NCBI GenBank assembly: GCA_947652605.1
Contig: OX393582.1
Coordinates: 12,734,544 to 12,798,543, forward strand
Origin: Elmis aenea
Taxonomy: Eukaryota > Arthropoda > Insecta > Coleoptera > Elmidae
Reading direction: 5' to 3'
Length of the DNA stretch: 64,000 nucleotides
A program made the translations under genes and the position numbers. This document shows positions 46,201 to 58,200 of this stretch, in pieces; positions within the stretch are counted from its first letter, which is position 1, and the number at the start of each line of letters is the position of its first letter. The notes under the pieces are model-generated. The model was not told the origin of the DNA. It ran no database searches and was given only the letters and a program-made list of their open reading frames with translations.

Positions 46201-49200
46201 ACTAACGTAATTGATGACTCTAAAAGCAATTCAATCTGCAAAACAACCAAATAAAAATAAATAAATGCCGATGTTGCTGGTTTAGAGAACGTTTATTTAT
46301 TGGTTAGTACAACTGTCAAAAATCGATTTTGTTTACCAGTATCATAATGCATTGCTAAATAAAAAAATGTGTTTTTTTAGCAATAATGACTTTTTACACC
46401 CCTGTCATGATACTATTTTGTTATAACACAAATACTGTGATTCCCCAAATTACCGCAAAAGGGCTAATTCAAATACAGGGTGGTGCTTTTTTCGATGCTC
46501 ACCATTGCTATCTTGGAAACGGTAAGAGATACAAGGTCGGTTAAATTAGAGAAAAGTTGCACATTTTTATGGCCATTGAGAATCTAAAAAGAAATCCTGG
46601 ATATTTTAATTCGTTTTTGATTTATTACAAAAAAAACTGAAAAACGTGATTTTAGAAAAATATTATTATCTTCCCTACCATTGACGCTATTTCATTTAAA
46701 CTTGGTAACTGTATGTTCTTGACCGTCCTGGGTTTGATGGCGTCAACAGAAATTTTCTAAGGCTTCTAGGTTTCAAGTTGCGATAGTCAACTTTTTTATT
46801 TCTTATGGCCGCCATATTGGATTTTTACACCATCAGACAGACAAAAAAATAAGCTTTTCAGATTGGTAACCAACATACCTTTTTTCTTTCAAAAAACTTG
46901 TTGAAATTTGAAAATTTGTATAAATAATCTATAAAACCGTGAATGTTCTGAAAAACAATTGAAATTATAATATAAATAAAAGTGACAACATTTTATAGGT
47001 CTCATAAAATAACAAAATGGCAATAAATTTAAAACACCAGATAAATAATTATTTAAATTGTTTAAAGTGCGCGCCGTTATGTAAGTATGATGTAGTGGTT
47101 AGTGCTCAAATTTATTTCGTCCACTGCCTTTAGGATAGTTTGTCTCGAAATAGTCGAAAGCATTTTTGATTTTACGACGAAGAAGTTTAATATTTCCGTT
47201 AGGGTTGCATAAACAACATCAATGTAAAAGTAATCCATGGCGATCGCGGATGCCAATGAACAGGACCAAACGTACCAAGTCATGAATTTTGAAAGCGTAC
47301 ATCTAAATTAATATCCTTTTACAATGCGGCCGTTGTGAGGACCAGCTCCATCTTGCTGAAACTACTGATGATTTTGAATTGTTAATAATGGCAATTCGCC
47401 TAACATATCTCCTAAATATGTTTCCAAAAATCTTCATTTCGTTATCATTAGACCAATTAAATGTTCTGTAGCTTTTATTTATCTCATAGTTTCAATTGTT
47501 TTTCAGAGCATTCTCGATTTTATGAATTATTTACACAAATTTTAATATTTCAACAAGTTTTTTGAAAGAAACAAGGTATGTTGGTTACCAATCTGAAAAG
47601 CTAATGTTTTTGTCTGTCTGATGGTGTAAAAATCCAATATGGCGGCCATAAGAAATAAAAAAGTTTACTATCGCAACTTGAAATCTAGAAGCCTTAGTGT
47701 AAGGCCTGAGTGCCCGCTTGAGCGGAGCGTTGAGCGGGGCGGGGCGTGTGGCGTTTGTGTCAAACACACGCTTATGAATGCAAGTGTCCTGAGTGCACGC
47801 CGGGGGAGAGCGTGCTTGTTTGCGTTCGGCGTGGCGTGGCGTTCGAGTTCAAACCAGCTTGTCTTTTTACAGCGTTTACCAGCGTTTTTGGTAGGTCCGT
47901 CCAGTACTGGTGGTACATCATAAATTTTTTGCTGCTCTCAAATACAAGATAATTAAAAAAAAAAGAAATGTACCTCCAACTTTACGTTGAGGTACATTTG
48001 CTAAAAACTCGAAATGTTTTCATGTCACAATTTTTTGCTCATTTTTTGCCAGTTTTTGCTGTACTTTTTAAATTTTTTTCAAGATATGTAGTTTTTCATT
48101 ATAATAATAATAATAATTATTATTATTTTTTTCCTTTCTGAATTTACACTTTATAGTTTAGGATTATTGTTTATTTTGTAATTAAATTTTAAAAAACGAA
48201 TAAACAGAGAATACAAATACAAATTTTCAGATTATTCCTACCTTAAATTAATAAATTAAAATTTTTTCTTTGCTTAACAATATTACTCGGACCTTCTTTA
48301 AAGTCAAATTTCAAAAATGAATTTTCTTCTAAATACATATCAATAATATCGTAGGAAGCCATTATGACAGTTTATAGTATATACGTCACTCGAACGCTGT
48401 CTGTTTACTGCGTTTACTGAGGCCACTCAGTCAACGCTACTATTTCGCACGCCCCGCTCCGCCGCACGCCCCGCTGCACGCTTTTTCACTCAGGCCTTAC
48501 ACTTAGAAAATTTCTGTTGACGCCATCAAACCCAGGACGGTCAAAAACATACAGTTACCAAGTTTAAATGAAATAGCGTCAATGTTAGGGAAAATAATAT
48601 TTTTCTAAAATCACGTTTTTCAGTTTTTTTGTAATAAATCAAAAACGAATCAAAATATCCAGGATTTCTTTTTAGATTCTCAATGGCCATAAAAATGTGC
48701 AACTTTTCTCTAATTTAACCGACCTTGTATCTCTTACCGTTTCCAAGATAGCAATGGTGAGCATCGAAAAAAGCACCACCCTGTATTTTTTTACATTTTT
48801 TTCATGCAACACTTTTGTTACAAAATGCTTTTTTGTTAAATTAAAAACACTTGGCCATCATTTCTGTTATAAATTTTCTTTACAAAAAGCGTTAGAAAGA
48901 TATACAGGGTGTCCCAGATAACATTTCTAGCTTGGGGATCTCGCTTATTATAAAAGATTCAGGTTTACTTAAATTAGATTATTTATTTCCAAGTATGGAG
49001 CTTCGATCGATTTTTAAAAGTACAAAATTCCTCGTCCTTCAGATGTTATAGAAAAAATATGAAAATTGTTACTCTTTTCTCTCATAACTGTTTTGTTTCA
49101 TTCATTAGATCAATTTTGATAGTACTGTCTTAGATACTTTTTAATGAAGAATTTAACTGTTATTTTAGATTCTTTTCATTAATTACCATTTTCGAGATAT

Positions 49201-52200
49201 TACCCCTAATGTAGTTTTTTATGGGCCGTTAAATGTGCTTTTAATTGTCTTTTCAATGAAATATTCTTGCTTTAGCTATTTTTATAAATAAGTCACAAAA
49301 TCAAGAAAAATTGTATGTTACCAATCAAGCTATCTATGACAAAATAAATAAAATCAACCAACTAAACTTCAAATGACAGTTACCAATTGTCTGCGGTATC
49401 GTTTATTAGAACATTATAGTACTGTTGTGCAATTCGATAGTCTTTGTAGCAAATTCGTTATCATATAATTAATACGTTATATTTGTTGTTTTTTGTTTTT
49501 ATTTTCATAGATAGCTTAATAAGTCATTGGTAAAATACGATATTTCTTGTCTTTGCGACTTATTTATAAAAATAGATATAGCAAGTAACATCTCATTAAA
49601 AAGAAAAAAGAAAAGCACATTTAACTATTTCATATCCAAACTTCGCGGCCCCTAAAAAAAAATGAAGTTTGGGGTAATATCTCAAAAATGGTAAGTGAGA
49701 AAACAAATCTAAAATAACTGTTACATTCTCCATTAAAACGAATTTTGGAAAGGTACTAATAAAATTTATGTAATGATTAAGACAAAAAAATTACGAAAGA
49801 AAAAAGAAATTCAACATTTTAATTTTTTTGCTATTACTCACGAAGTACGAGAAATTTTGTACTTGATTGTGGCTCCTCTCGTACTAGGGAATAATTCATC
49901 TAATTTAAGCAAACCTGTATCTCTTGTGATAAGCGAGATCGTCATGCTAGAACTGTTACCTGGTATACCATGATACGTTTTTTCTCTTGAAACCAAAAAT
50001 TTTAAATAGTTTAAAAAACGTGTACATTTTTTTTTTTTTTGAAATCATGCAGAGTTGCATTTTTTGTACAAGGATAGCTATCAAACTTGCTCGTTATATA
50101 AGTTTTGTGTATTGCCAATGCATTTAAATTTTCTTGTATGACTGCAATGTAAAAAATGTACAGAAATACAATATTTTAAAATAGGTATCATCACGTAGAA
50201 TAAATTTTTTTCATCTTAAATCTTTTAATTTAATAAGTTAGCTAGATTGTACTGAATATTAAAACTTTTTGAAGCGTTAATAGCCAAAAACTTTTATCTA
50301 TCAATCAATACATAGTGCCACATTTTCAGAGGAAATCCAATGCAACACCAACATTCGTACCAACGGAACCAAACTAGGCTCTGAAATTATCAGGCAATAA
50401 CATTTATAGGTATTTTGTGGACTGGAAAATGGAATGTTTGAATGCAAAGAACAAAAGCATGTTAAAAGTTGAAGTAATTGGCATGAAATATACTATTGGA
50501 GAAATGATAACAAACAAATTTGTTACAAATGGAATGACTAGATTAGTTTGGCAAAGTTGAGGTCAAACAATTTACCTATGTTGTCCACTTCCTAAAAAAA
50601 ACTAAAAATTGACAAACTTGTTAAACACACATAGGTAATTATGTTTTTTGTGATGAAACGAGATTTTAAATGTGTATGTAATTTTTAAATTATTTTACGT
50701 TGATTTTGATTAAGATAATAACACTTTTTTTAATTTTAGTGATATGAGAAACAACCCAAACTTATATTTTTTTAGACATTTTTGGCCGTAGCTTTACAGA
50801 ATATTTATTTTTTTTATTTTATTAATAGATGGGTTGTTAAAGGTACCTACTTGGTACTTTTTTATTAAAAAGAGATGAACCTGTAAATTTAATAAAACCA
50901 CTTTAGCTTTAAAAAATTAAAACCACTTTGAAAACGTCCATACAGTAACGAGAAACTCTTTTTTTATATTTAAACAGGGTGTTTATTAAATATTGCGAAA
51001 AAATTCGGCAGGTGATTCCTTATCAAAAATGAAGGAGAGTCTGTCATATGAATTTTTGTCCTTAGATGTCTCCTTTCGGAGTTACACCCCCCTAAACGGG
51101 AGCGGTAAAATTAGATTTTATTTTATTCCTCAAATTTGGATATACATATGTAGGAGAATGATAATTGGTAGATAATTTGTACTTATTAAAAGGTTTCCCA
51201 TAGTAATATTTCCAATCATCTTCCACCTTTAAAGGGGGCTGAAAAGTGCAGCCCCTGATGTTTTTTGTTTATCAGAACTTTTTGGTGGATTGCAATTTTG
51301 CAATTAAAAAATTTAGTTTTGAGAGATTGATTTATTTAAAAACTTTTTTTGTTGTATAAGTTTCTCGTAAAACCTATTGTTTTTGAGTAAAAAATAAAAT
51401 AAGTAAACATGAACCATCAAATATATTGTGTTATTCCTTTCAAAAATTGGTGTTGAAAATATTTTAATCACTGATTTGAATGTGTATAATACACATGGCA
51501 ACATTGCCATTAGCTGTCATCTCTGTTTTTTTCGTAATTATTTCTGTTTGTGTTAGACGATACTTAAAAGTTTGCAGCTATGTTTACGAACTGAACACTT
51601 TTAATTGGAACAAATATTATAAATACCTAAGTAAAAATTGCTGATAAAACAATGTCCAAACGCAAATCAATGGATGCAATGTTGGCAAATTTTTGTTTCT
51701 TTAAATATTGGTTCCTGAGGCCATAGGAAGCGGTACAATGTTTTCGACTTGGAATTTTACGAAGAACATTGTCACGTGAAGCGCTTCCGCCAATTTATAG
51801 ACAGCCTGTATAATTAAATTATTAACTGCAAACATTTATGAAGCTTTTTATGATTTTTTTTTTGATTGAATCAAAGAAGTCAGAAACAAACAATCGATTT
51901 TATAAGACCACAGCAAACTCTAGTTGTCATAAAAAGTTTAGACTCCATTTTTTAATTTCATAATAGTTAACGACAATTTTACTGAACATTAAACATTTTA
52001 TTACGTAAAACATTTTTAAACCATTAAGTTTCTAACTAATGAAGAACTCGATTAAATTCTTTTTAAAAAAAAATTCTTCAACACATCTTCATCATTTTCA
52101 AACATAACTCACCGTCTAAGGGAAAATATTATTGCCTTTGTAACGTATGTCTGAAACTTTTTTCATTACTTTAAAATATCGTGAATTATGCATGAGTGAT

Positions 52201-55200
52201 GGTTGTGGGTATAAAGAAAAGGATTGGCGATCATCTTTTCATTTTCTAAATGGAACTTAACATGTTTGCATGATTCCCTTCCACTATTATATTTAGTCCA
52301 TCATTAGCCATTATTAACTGTTGTGTGTATTCTGTAAATATATTAGCGAATGAGACATTAGCAGAATGTAGTTTATACTTGGATGTGTATGAACTGAATG
52401 TTGTTTATTACTGTGTATAATGTATTATACAACTCTTAGGTACATGTCTATATGTATGTGAAATCTTTGTTATTTTAAATTTACTTATATGCGTATGGGT
52501 TTTTGCATCAATTGTTGTTTGCATTGATGTTTACCTTAAATTTGAATAGAGAAATTCTTTATTATTATTTTTGTTTTTCCGAAAGGCCTGACGTTCACTA
52601 TATGTATTTAAAATTATGATGGTTTTCTTTTATTTTCTGTTCCTATTATTAAGATATTTTTTCCAGACAAAATTAACAGGTATGTATGGAAATATCTAAA
52701 AGAAAATTTATTTGGAGTCAGATAGTAATAAACTATTTCAGAGTTGAAACAAGTTTTAAACTCAAACAATATACCAAAAATTTTGCCTGAAAACATGAGT
52801 ATACAGGGTGTCCCAGCCAAGACTAATTATTCGATAGCTCTGTTATTATAAATAATATTAAAAAAAGTTAAATATAAAAGTTATTTGTAATCATTTGCTA
52901 CATAACCTAAAATTATTTTCAACTATACACAGTGTTTTGTTTTTGCGCTCTGATACCAAACATTGTTTTTTATATGGAACACCCTGTATATTTTGTAATT
53001 TTTGGATGAAAAATTAAATTCTCTTTCAAAAATATTAAAGGTTGTTTATGACGAAAATGAACCGTTTTTGAGTTATTAACGTTTTTTTGAAAATTTTGAC
53101 AGATGCAGACCTTTATAAAAATATTTATATTTATTAACATAACAACACCAGAGCAATTTACTCTCGTAATTTATTAGACAATAGTGTCGTAGTGATTGTT
53201 AATTGGTTAACTTTTAAAATAATATACAGGGTGTTCGTTTTACTCGGTCCATTTCGCTAAACTTTAAACGCATTTAAGTCATTTTTTTTTAATGGAACAC
53301 CCTGTATATTTTTACATTTTCTTATAGAAAATTTAATTATCTTCCAAAGTTATAAAGCATGTTTTATGTCTAAATATAATATTTTTTAAGTTATTTCGTT
53401 TCTTATGTTTATTAGCGAGTATTTTACCTAAAATATCGGTATTAGCCTTTGAAAATTCAAAAGAATTTGTATGAACTGTCAACCAAAACACTTAATCGGC
53501 ACAATTTTCACTATTATGCCATAAAAATCCATATTTTTTAAGAGTTGTATTTACACAGCATAAATGGCAGCAAATAACATCAGAACTACAACTCTTAAAA
53601 AATATGGATTTTTAATGGCATAATAGTGAAAATTGTGCCGATTAAGTGTTTTGGTTGACAGTTCATACAAATTGTTTTCAATTTTCAAAGGCTACTACCG
53701 ATATTTTAGGTAAAATACTCGCAAATAAACATAAGAAACGAAATAACTTCAAAAATATTATATTTAGACATAAAACATGCTTAGTAACTTTGGAAGATAA
53801 TTAAATTTTCTACAAGAAAATGTAAAAATATATAGGGTGTTCCATTAAAAAAAAATGACTTAAATGCGTTTAAAGTTTAGCGAAATGGACCGTGTAAAAC
53901 GAACACCCTGTATATTATTTTAAAAGTTTAACCAATCAACAATCACTACCACACTATTGTCTAATAAATTGCGAAAGTAAATTGCTCTGGTGTTGTTATG
54001 TTAATAAATATAAATATTTTTATAAAGGTCTGCATCCGTCAAAATTTTCAAAAAAACGTTAATAACTCAAAAACGGTTCATTTTAGACATAAACAACCTA
54101 TAATATTTTTGAAAGAAAATTTAATTTTACATCCAAAAATTCAAAATATACAGGGTGTTCTATATAAAAAAACTATGTTTGGTATCAGAGCGCAAAAACA
54201 AAACACTGTGTATAGTTAAAAATAATTTTAGGTTATGTAGTAAATGATTACAAACAACTTTCATATTTAACTTTTTTAATATTATCACTAATAACAGAGC
54301 TATCGAATAATTCGTCTTGGCTGGGACACCCTGTAGACAACAAAACAAATACTTGAAGCGTTATATTGCCTCGGTTAGATAAAGTAAAACGAAAAATTAA
54401 AACAATGCCGAATGTATAAGAAGTGCCAAAAAATAATCTAATTTTATGCAAAGTTGTTTAGCCAAAAATGACGTTGAAAGCATAGTGGTAATAAAAACAG
54501 ATACACACGATGTATCAGCCAAGGCGAATTATTTGATTACTATGTTATTAATAAAAGTTTTTGTTTAGATAAAAGTTAAAAAAAAAGTTGTTGGTAATCA
54601 ACTAGATAACTGAAAATTACGTAACTTTGTTCCTTTAAATGGAACACCCTGTATAGGGTGGCCTATTTTCGATCCCCATACAGGGTATCTCGGTTATTAT
54701 CAGAGATAGAAAAAACTAAGTAAGGTAAATGTGGGTATAATTGACACCGATGTAGTAGTTGACATGTTAGTTTTTAAATCATTATAAAGACAGTTCGGTT
54801 GTTGTTACATCCACACGTTTAGTGCCATCTGGTAATTTTGTACTTTCCTTTTGTTTGTTGATATCCTGACAACACTGAGAACATTCATTTTGACATGACA
54901 TAATCTTTCTCGTATAAAGTTGTGAGCATTCAGATATATCAAATTTTTCTATTCGATTTAAAGGAGATAAGTAAAGTGGTTGAAGTGATTTTTATTTTCT
55001 TGAACACATTAATATAGATAATTGTGTTGTTACATGTTGTTACTGGTTATTATGTAGTGTTTTAAACTTGCAAGTATTAGTGTAGCGGTTATTTTTGACC
55101 ATGGTTTTAGTATGTCAACTACTAGTGATCATATCTCTTATGTTTACCAGTAGTTGACATGGCTGTCAATTATTGGTGCGTTTAAACTCTTGCTTGGAAA

Positions 55201-58200
55201 AAGATTTTAACCTAAATGGATATGCCTCCCATCAAAGGTAAAATGTTAGCATATCCTGAAGAAGATATAAAAAATGCTCTAGAGGATGTTCGACTTGGAA
55301 TGCTTGTAGCTACTGCAGCTAAAAAACCTAGTGTCCAGTGTCTCCTTTACAAATCCAAAGGAAAAAGCCCCACTGAAAGAAAAATGGAGCCAAAAACAAT
55401 ACTTTCTAGAGAAGAAGAAGACGTAATAGATTGCAAGTTCTTGTAGCGAATCTGAAGAAGATTGGGTACAGTCGGGTTCCTCGACGATGGACACAAGTTT
55501 TGAGTTAACAAATCTCGATGAATGATACCATGCTTTTTATGAAGACTCACAAAATATTAATAAAGACAGAGAGACATTCGCTATGAATAATTTTGTAATT
55601 ATGAAAATTTTCACAAAAACAACTGTTAAATATTTTGTTGGTAACATAATTAATATCATTTCGAAACTACCCACTTCTCAAACAGATAGAAGGAAACGAT
55701 TGTTCTTTAAGTGCAATTTTCAGCAGTTCAAATGTTTAGGATAGTTATTTTAGTAAAATGTTTATTTACTTAGTATAGTAATTTTATACCAAAGTTATTA
55801 TAGGAATATGTTTAGTTCACCATTTAAATGTTCAATACTCAATAACTGTAAGAATTGTAAACTTTTAATAAGGATTTTTAATTTAAAAAATAATAGTTCT
55901 TTGATGTCAACTATACCCACAAAGGATGTCATTTACTGGTACATACCGATTTTAGCTATGTCAATTACTGGTGAATATTCCTATAAATAATAAAATAATC
56001 AGTTTCAAAAATGGTATCACATTACAAAAATTTTGTGAACACAATGAAGATATTTATAAATACACATTTCTTTTCCATAAACCCAGAGTAGTATATGTCA
56101 ATTTTTCTGATTAATAAACATTTTTTAAATTGTTCATCTTGTCTAAGTGTCAATTACTCCCACATTTACATTACGTTGTCTCGATTTATTTTTTCGAGAG
56201 GAATTCATTGCCGTAAACAGATTTTTGATATCTTTTTTAATTTTCGAAATATAGCCAAAAACCGATTTTTGGCAATTTTCAAAAATGTTAAATATCTCGC
56301 TTAAAAGAAAAGATAGAAAAAAACTTTAAAGACATTTTTTGCATAAATTTTTTTCTCATATGAATATCGATATAATACAACTAACTTTCTTATTTTAAAT
56401 GGCAACCATGGTTGGCTTTGACATAAATTGAAAGGTTACTGTTTGCGCTTTTCAAAAATATATAAATTGTATATGGTTGCTATTAAAAGTAAGAAGGTTA
56501 GGTGTAATATATCGATATTTAGATGAGTAAAAAAAATTGAATATTGCTATCTTATTAAGGATAAAAACCATGCAAAAAAGGCCCTTAAAAGTTTTTCTTT
56601 ATCATTTCGTTTAAGCGAGATATTTAACATTTCTGAAAATTGCTAAACTTTGGGTTTTGGCTATATTTCGAAAATTAAAAAAGAAATCAAAAATCTTTTT
56701 ACGGTAATGAATTCCTCTCGAAAACAGAAATTAAGACTACGCACTTAGTTTCAAAAATGTTGAGGTTTTTTGTTTGTGAGGTTAGTTTATCGTTCTTGAG
56801 TTATTTGAGGTTTGTTTTTTAATATTGACATGCAAGACGACATATTCGTTATAGAAACCAATCACTGTTCATTTAAAAATAGCTTCAGAATATACAGACA
56901 ACTTTAATTTCAAACTTTCATTGCCATTTTTACTAACAACGAAGTTATTGAATATTACGCCTTGGCTAAAACACTCTGTGTAGTTGATCATTTCTGAAGT
57001 AAAAAAGCATGAAATTACAGCCTATTATACATTTTACACAAAAAATCAGATTATTTAATTAAACAAATATATTTATTTAAAAGAAACACTTTTGCGAAAA
57101 CGAAAACTGCCTCCTAAAACTTTGGTAACACTAATAAATAAATCACGAAAAAGTTTCCCTAGAGATCTAAATCGAAATTTCACTTATTATAATAAATATT
57201 AAGATATACTATAATTCTCTTGAATTTGGACCACTCTCTACTATAAAAAAATGGGATATAACCACGAAAGCAGTTAATTCTAACTTTAACTTTAAAGGCA
57301 ACGAAAAAATACAAAAGAACAAGACCAGCTAAAACAATGTAGTAATTTAGTAAGAAATAAAATTAAAATTGTGCTTGTTAGAAAAGGGAACTATAATACA
57401 ATAACGTAACTTTAGAAGAACCGTAAGACAAAGACTGGTTAATTACTAACTGCCTTAATAAGGTACTTTAAAAATTACCAAAGAAATTTTGCGTCACCAA
57501 ACTGACATTATTGTAAACAATTAACAATTTGTATTTAAATTTGTTGGTATTGGTGTAATGTTCACATTTTTCTTTGACTACGTCAGTGCCTTTAAGTATA
57601 TTTCGTAACTATCATTTATTTATTTATTTATAACTCAGTAGGTATAGCATGAAATTATTAACTTGTAGTTAAATGTTATTTTATCTGTGGTTAATAATTA
57701 AATGTTACGTTCTTTAAATATGTAAATCAGTGTTTCTCAACCTGTTTCCATTTGCGACCCCTTTTATGTATTACATTTTATTGCGTCCCCTTTTTTCACA
57801 TAAATTTTTAATGCGATTTTCTTCCAATGCTCTTGTCCTGTCTAAACACTTTACTTTTTATTTCTCAACCGCCTTTGAATTAAGTAGTAGTATATATTTT
57901 TTTAAATATGCGTATTTTAGTGTTTTTTTTGCTCATGTGTTGGATCACTAGTTATTGGACTAACTAAAAACCAATCGTATACAGGGTGTCTCAGTTATCG
58001 TAAACAGCATGAGGATCTCTTAAATGGTAAGTGAGACAGAGTTGGTTAAATGGGTCAGAATGATTGTTTTAATAGCAACTATTCTATGAAAAAATCTTGA
58101 AAAAAATTAATAGCTTTTGCGCTATTCATAAACAACAAAATATTGCGTTTTTTAATATTGCTTATCACTGCTTTTAACTTTCAACAATTGCATTTTTTCT

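Larger units (their letters stand above)
46474..48785. mobile_element. Snap-back element F (TACAGGGTGGTGC), hosting a Harbinger-like MITE
   Basis: TACAGGGTGGTGCTTTTTTC (46474) mirrors the right end AAAGCACCACCCTGTA (48785). Arms match closely through GATACAAGGTCGGTTAAATT, CCTGGATATTTTAATTCGT, CTGGGTTTGATGGCGTCAAC and GGTAACCAACATACC. About 1.5 kb without the nested MITE. The loop holds a worn DDE_3 remnant. Confidence 0.93.
54503..56990. mobile_element. Snap-back element, decayed H-type, hosting a pogo element
   Basis: The left end GTATCAGCCAAGGCGAATTA (about 54512) and right end CGCCTTGGCTAAAACACTC (about 56960-56978) are worn H-type termini. ACACCCTGTATAGGGTGGCC and CATACAGGGTATCTCGG (54645-54693) are internal termini. 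A palindrome at about 56185-56735 (CGAGAGGAATTCATTGCCGT mirrored by ACGGTAATGAATTCCTCTCG) forms the core. The pogo element lies at 54728-56166. Confidence 0.65.

Noticed and set aside
47639..47952. Frames in the GC-rich MITE end
   Set aside because: Low-complexity GC-rich terminus of a Harbinger-like MITE, not a gene.
52803..54335. CRISPR-like regularity of repeated termini
   Set aside because: Repeats are inverted transposon ends in a palindrome, in a eukaryotic genome; no direct repeat-spacer pattern.
57730..57951. 73-residue hydrophobic frame
   Set aside because: It is read through hAT MITE sequence; composition reflects T-rich DNA.
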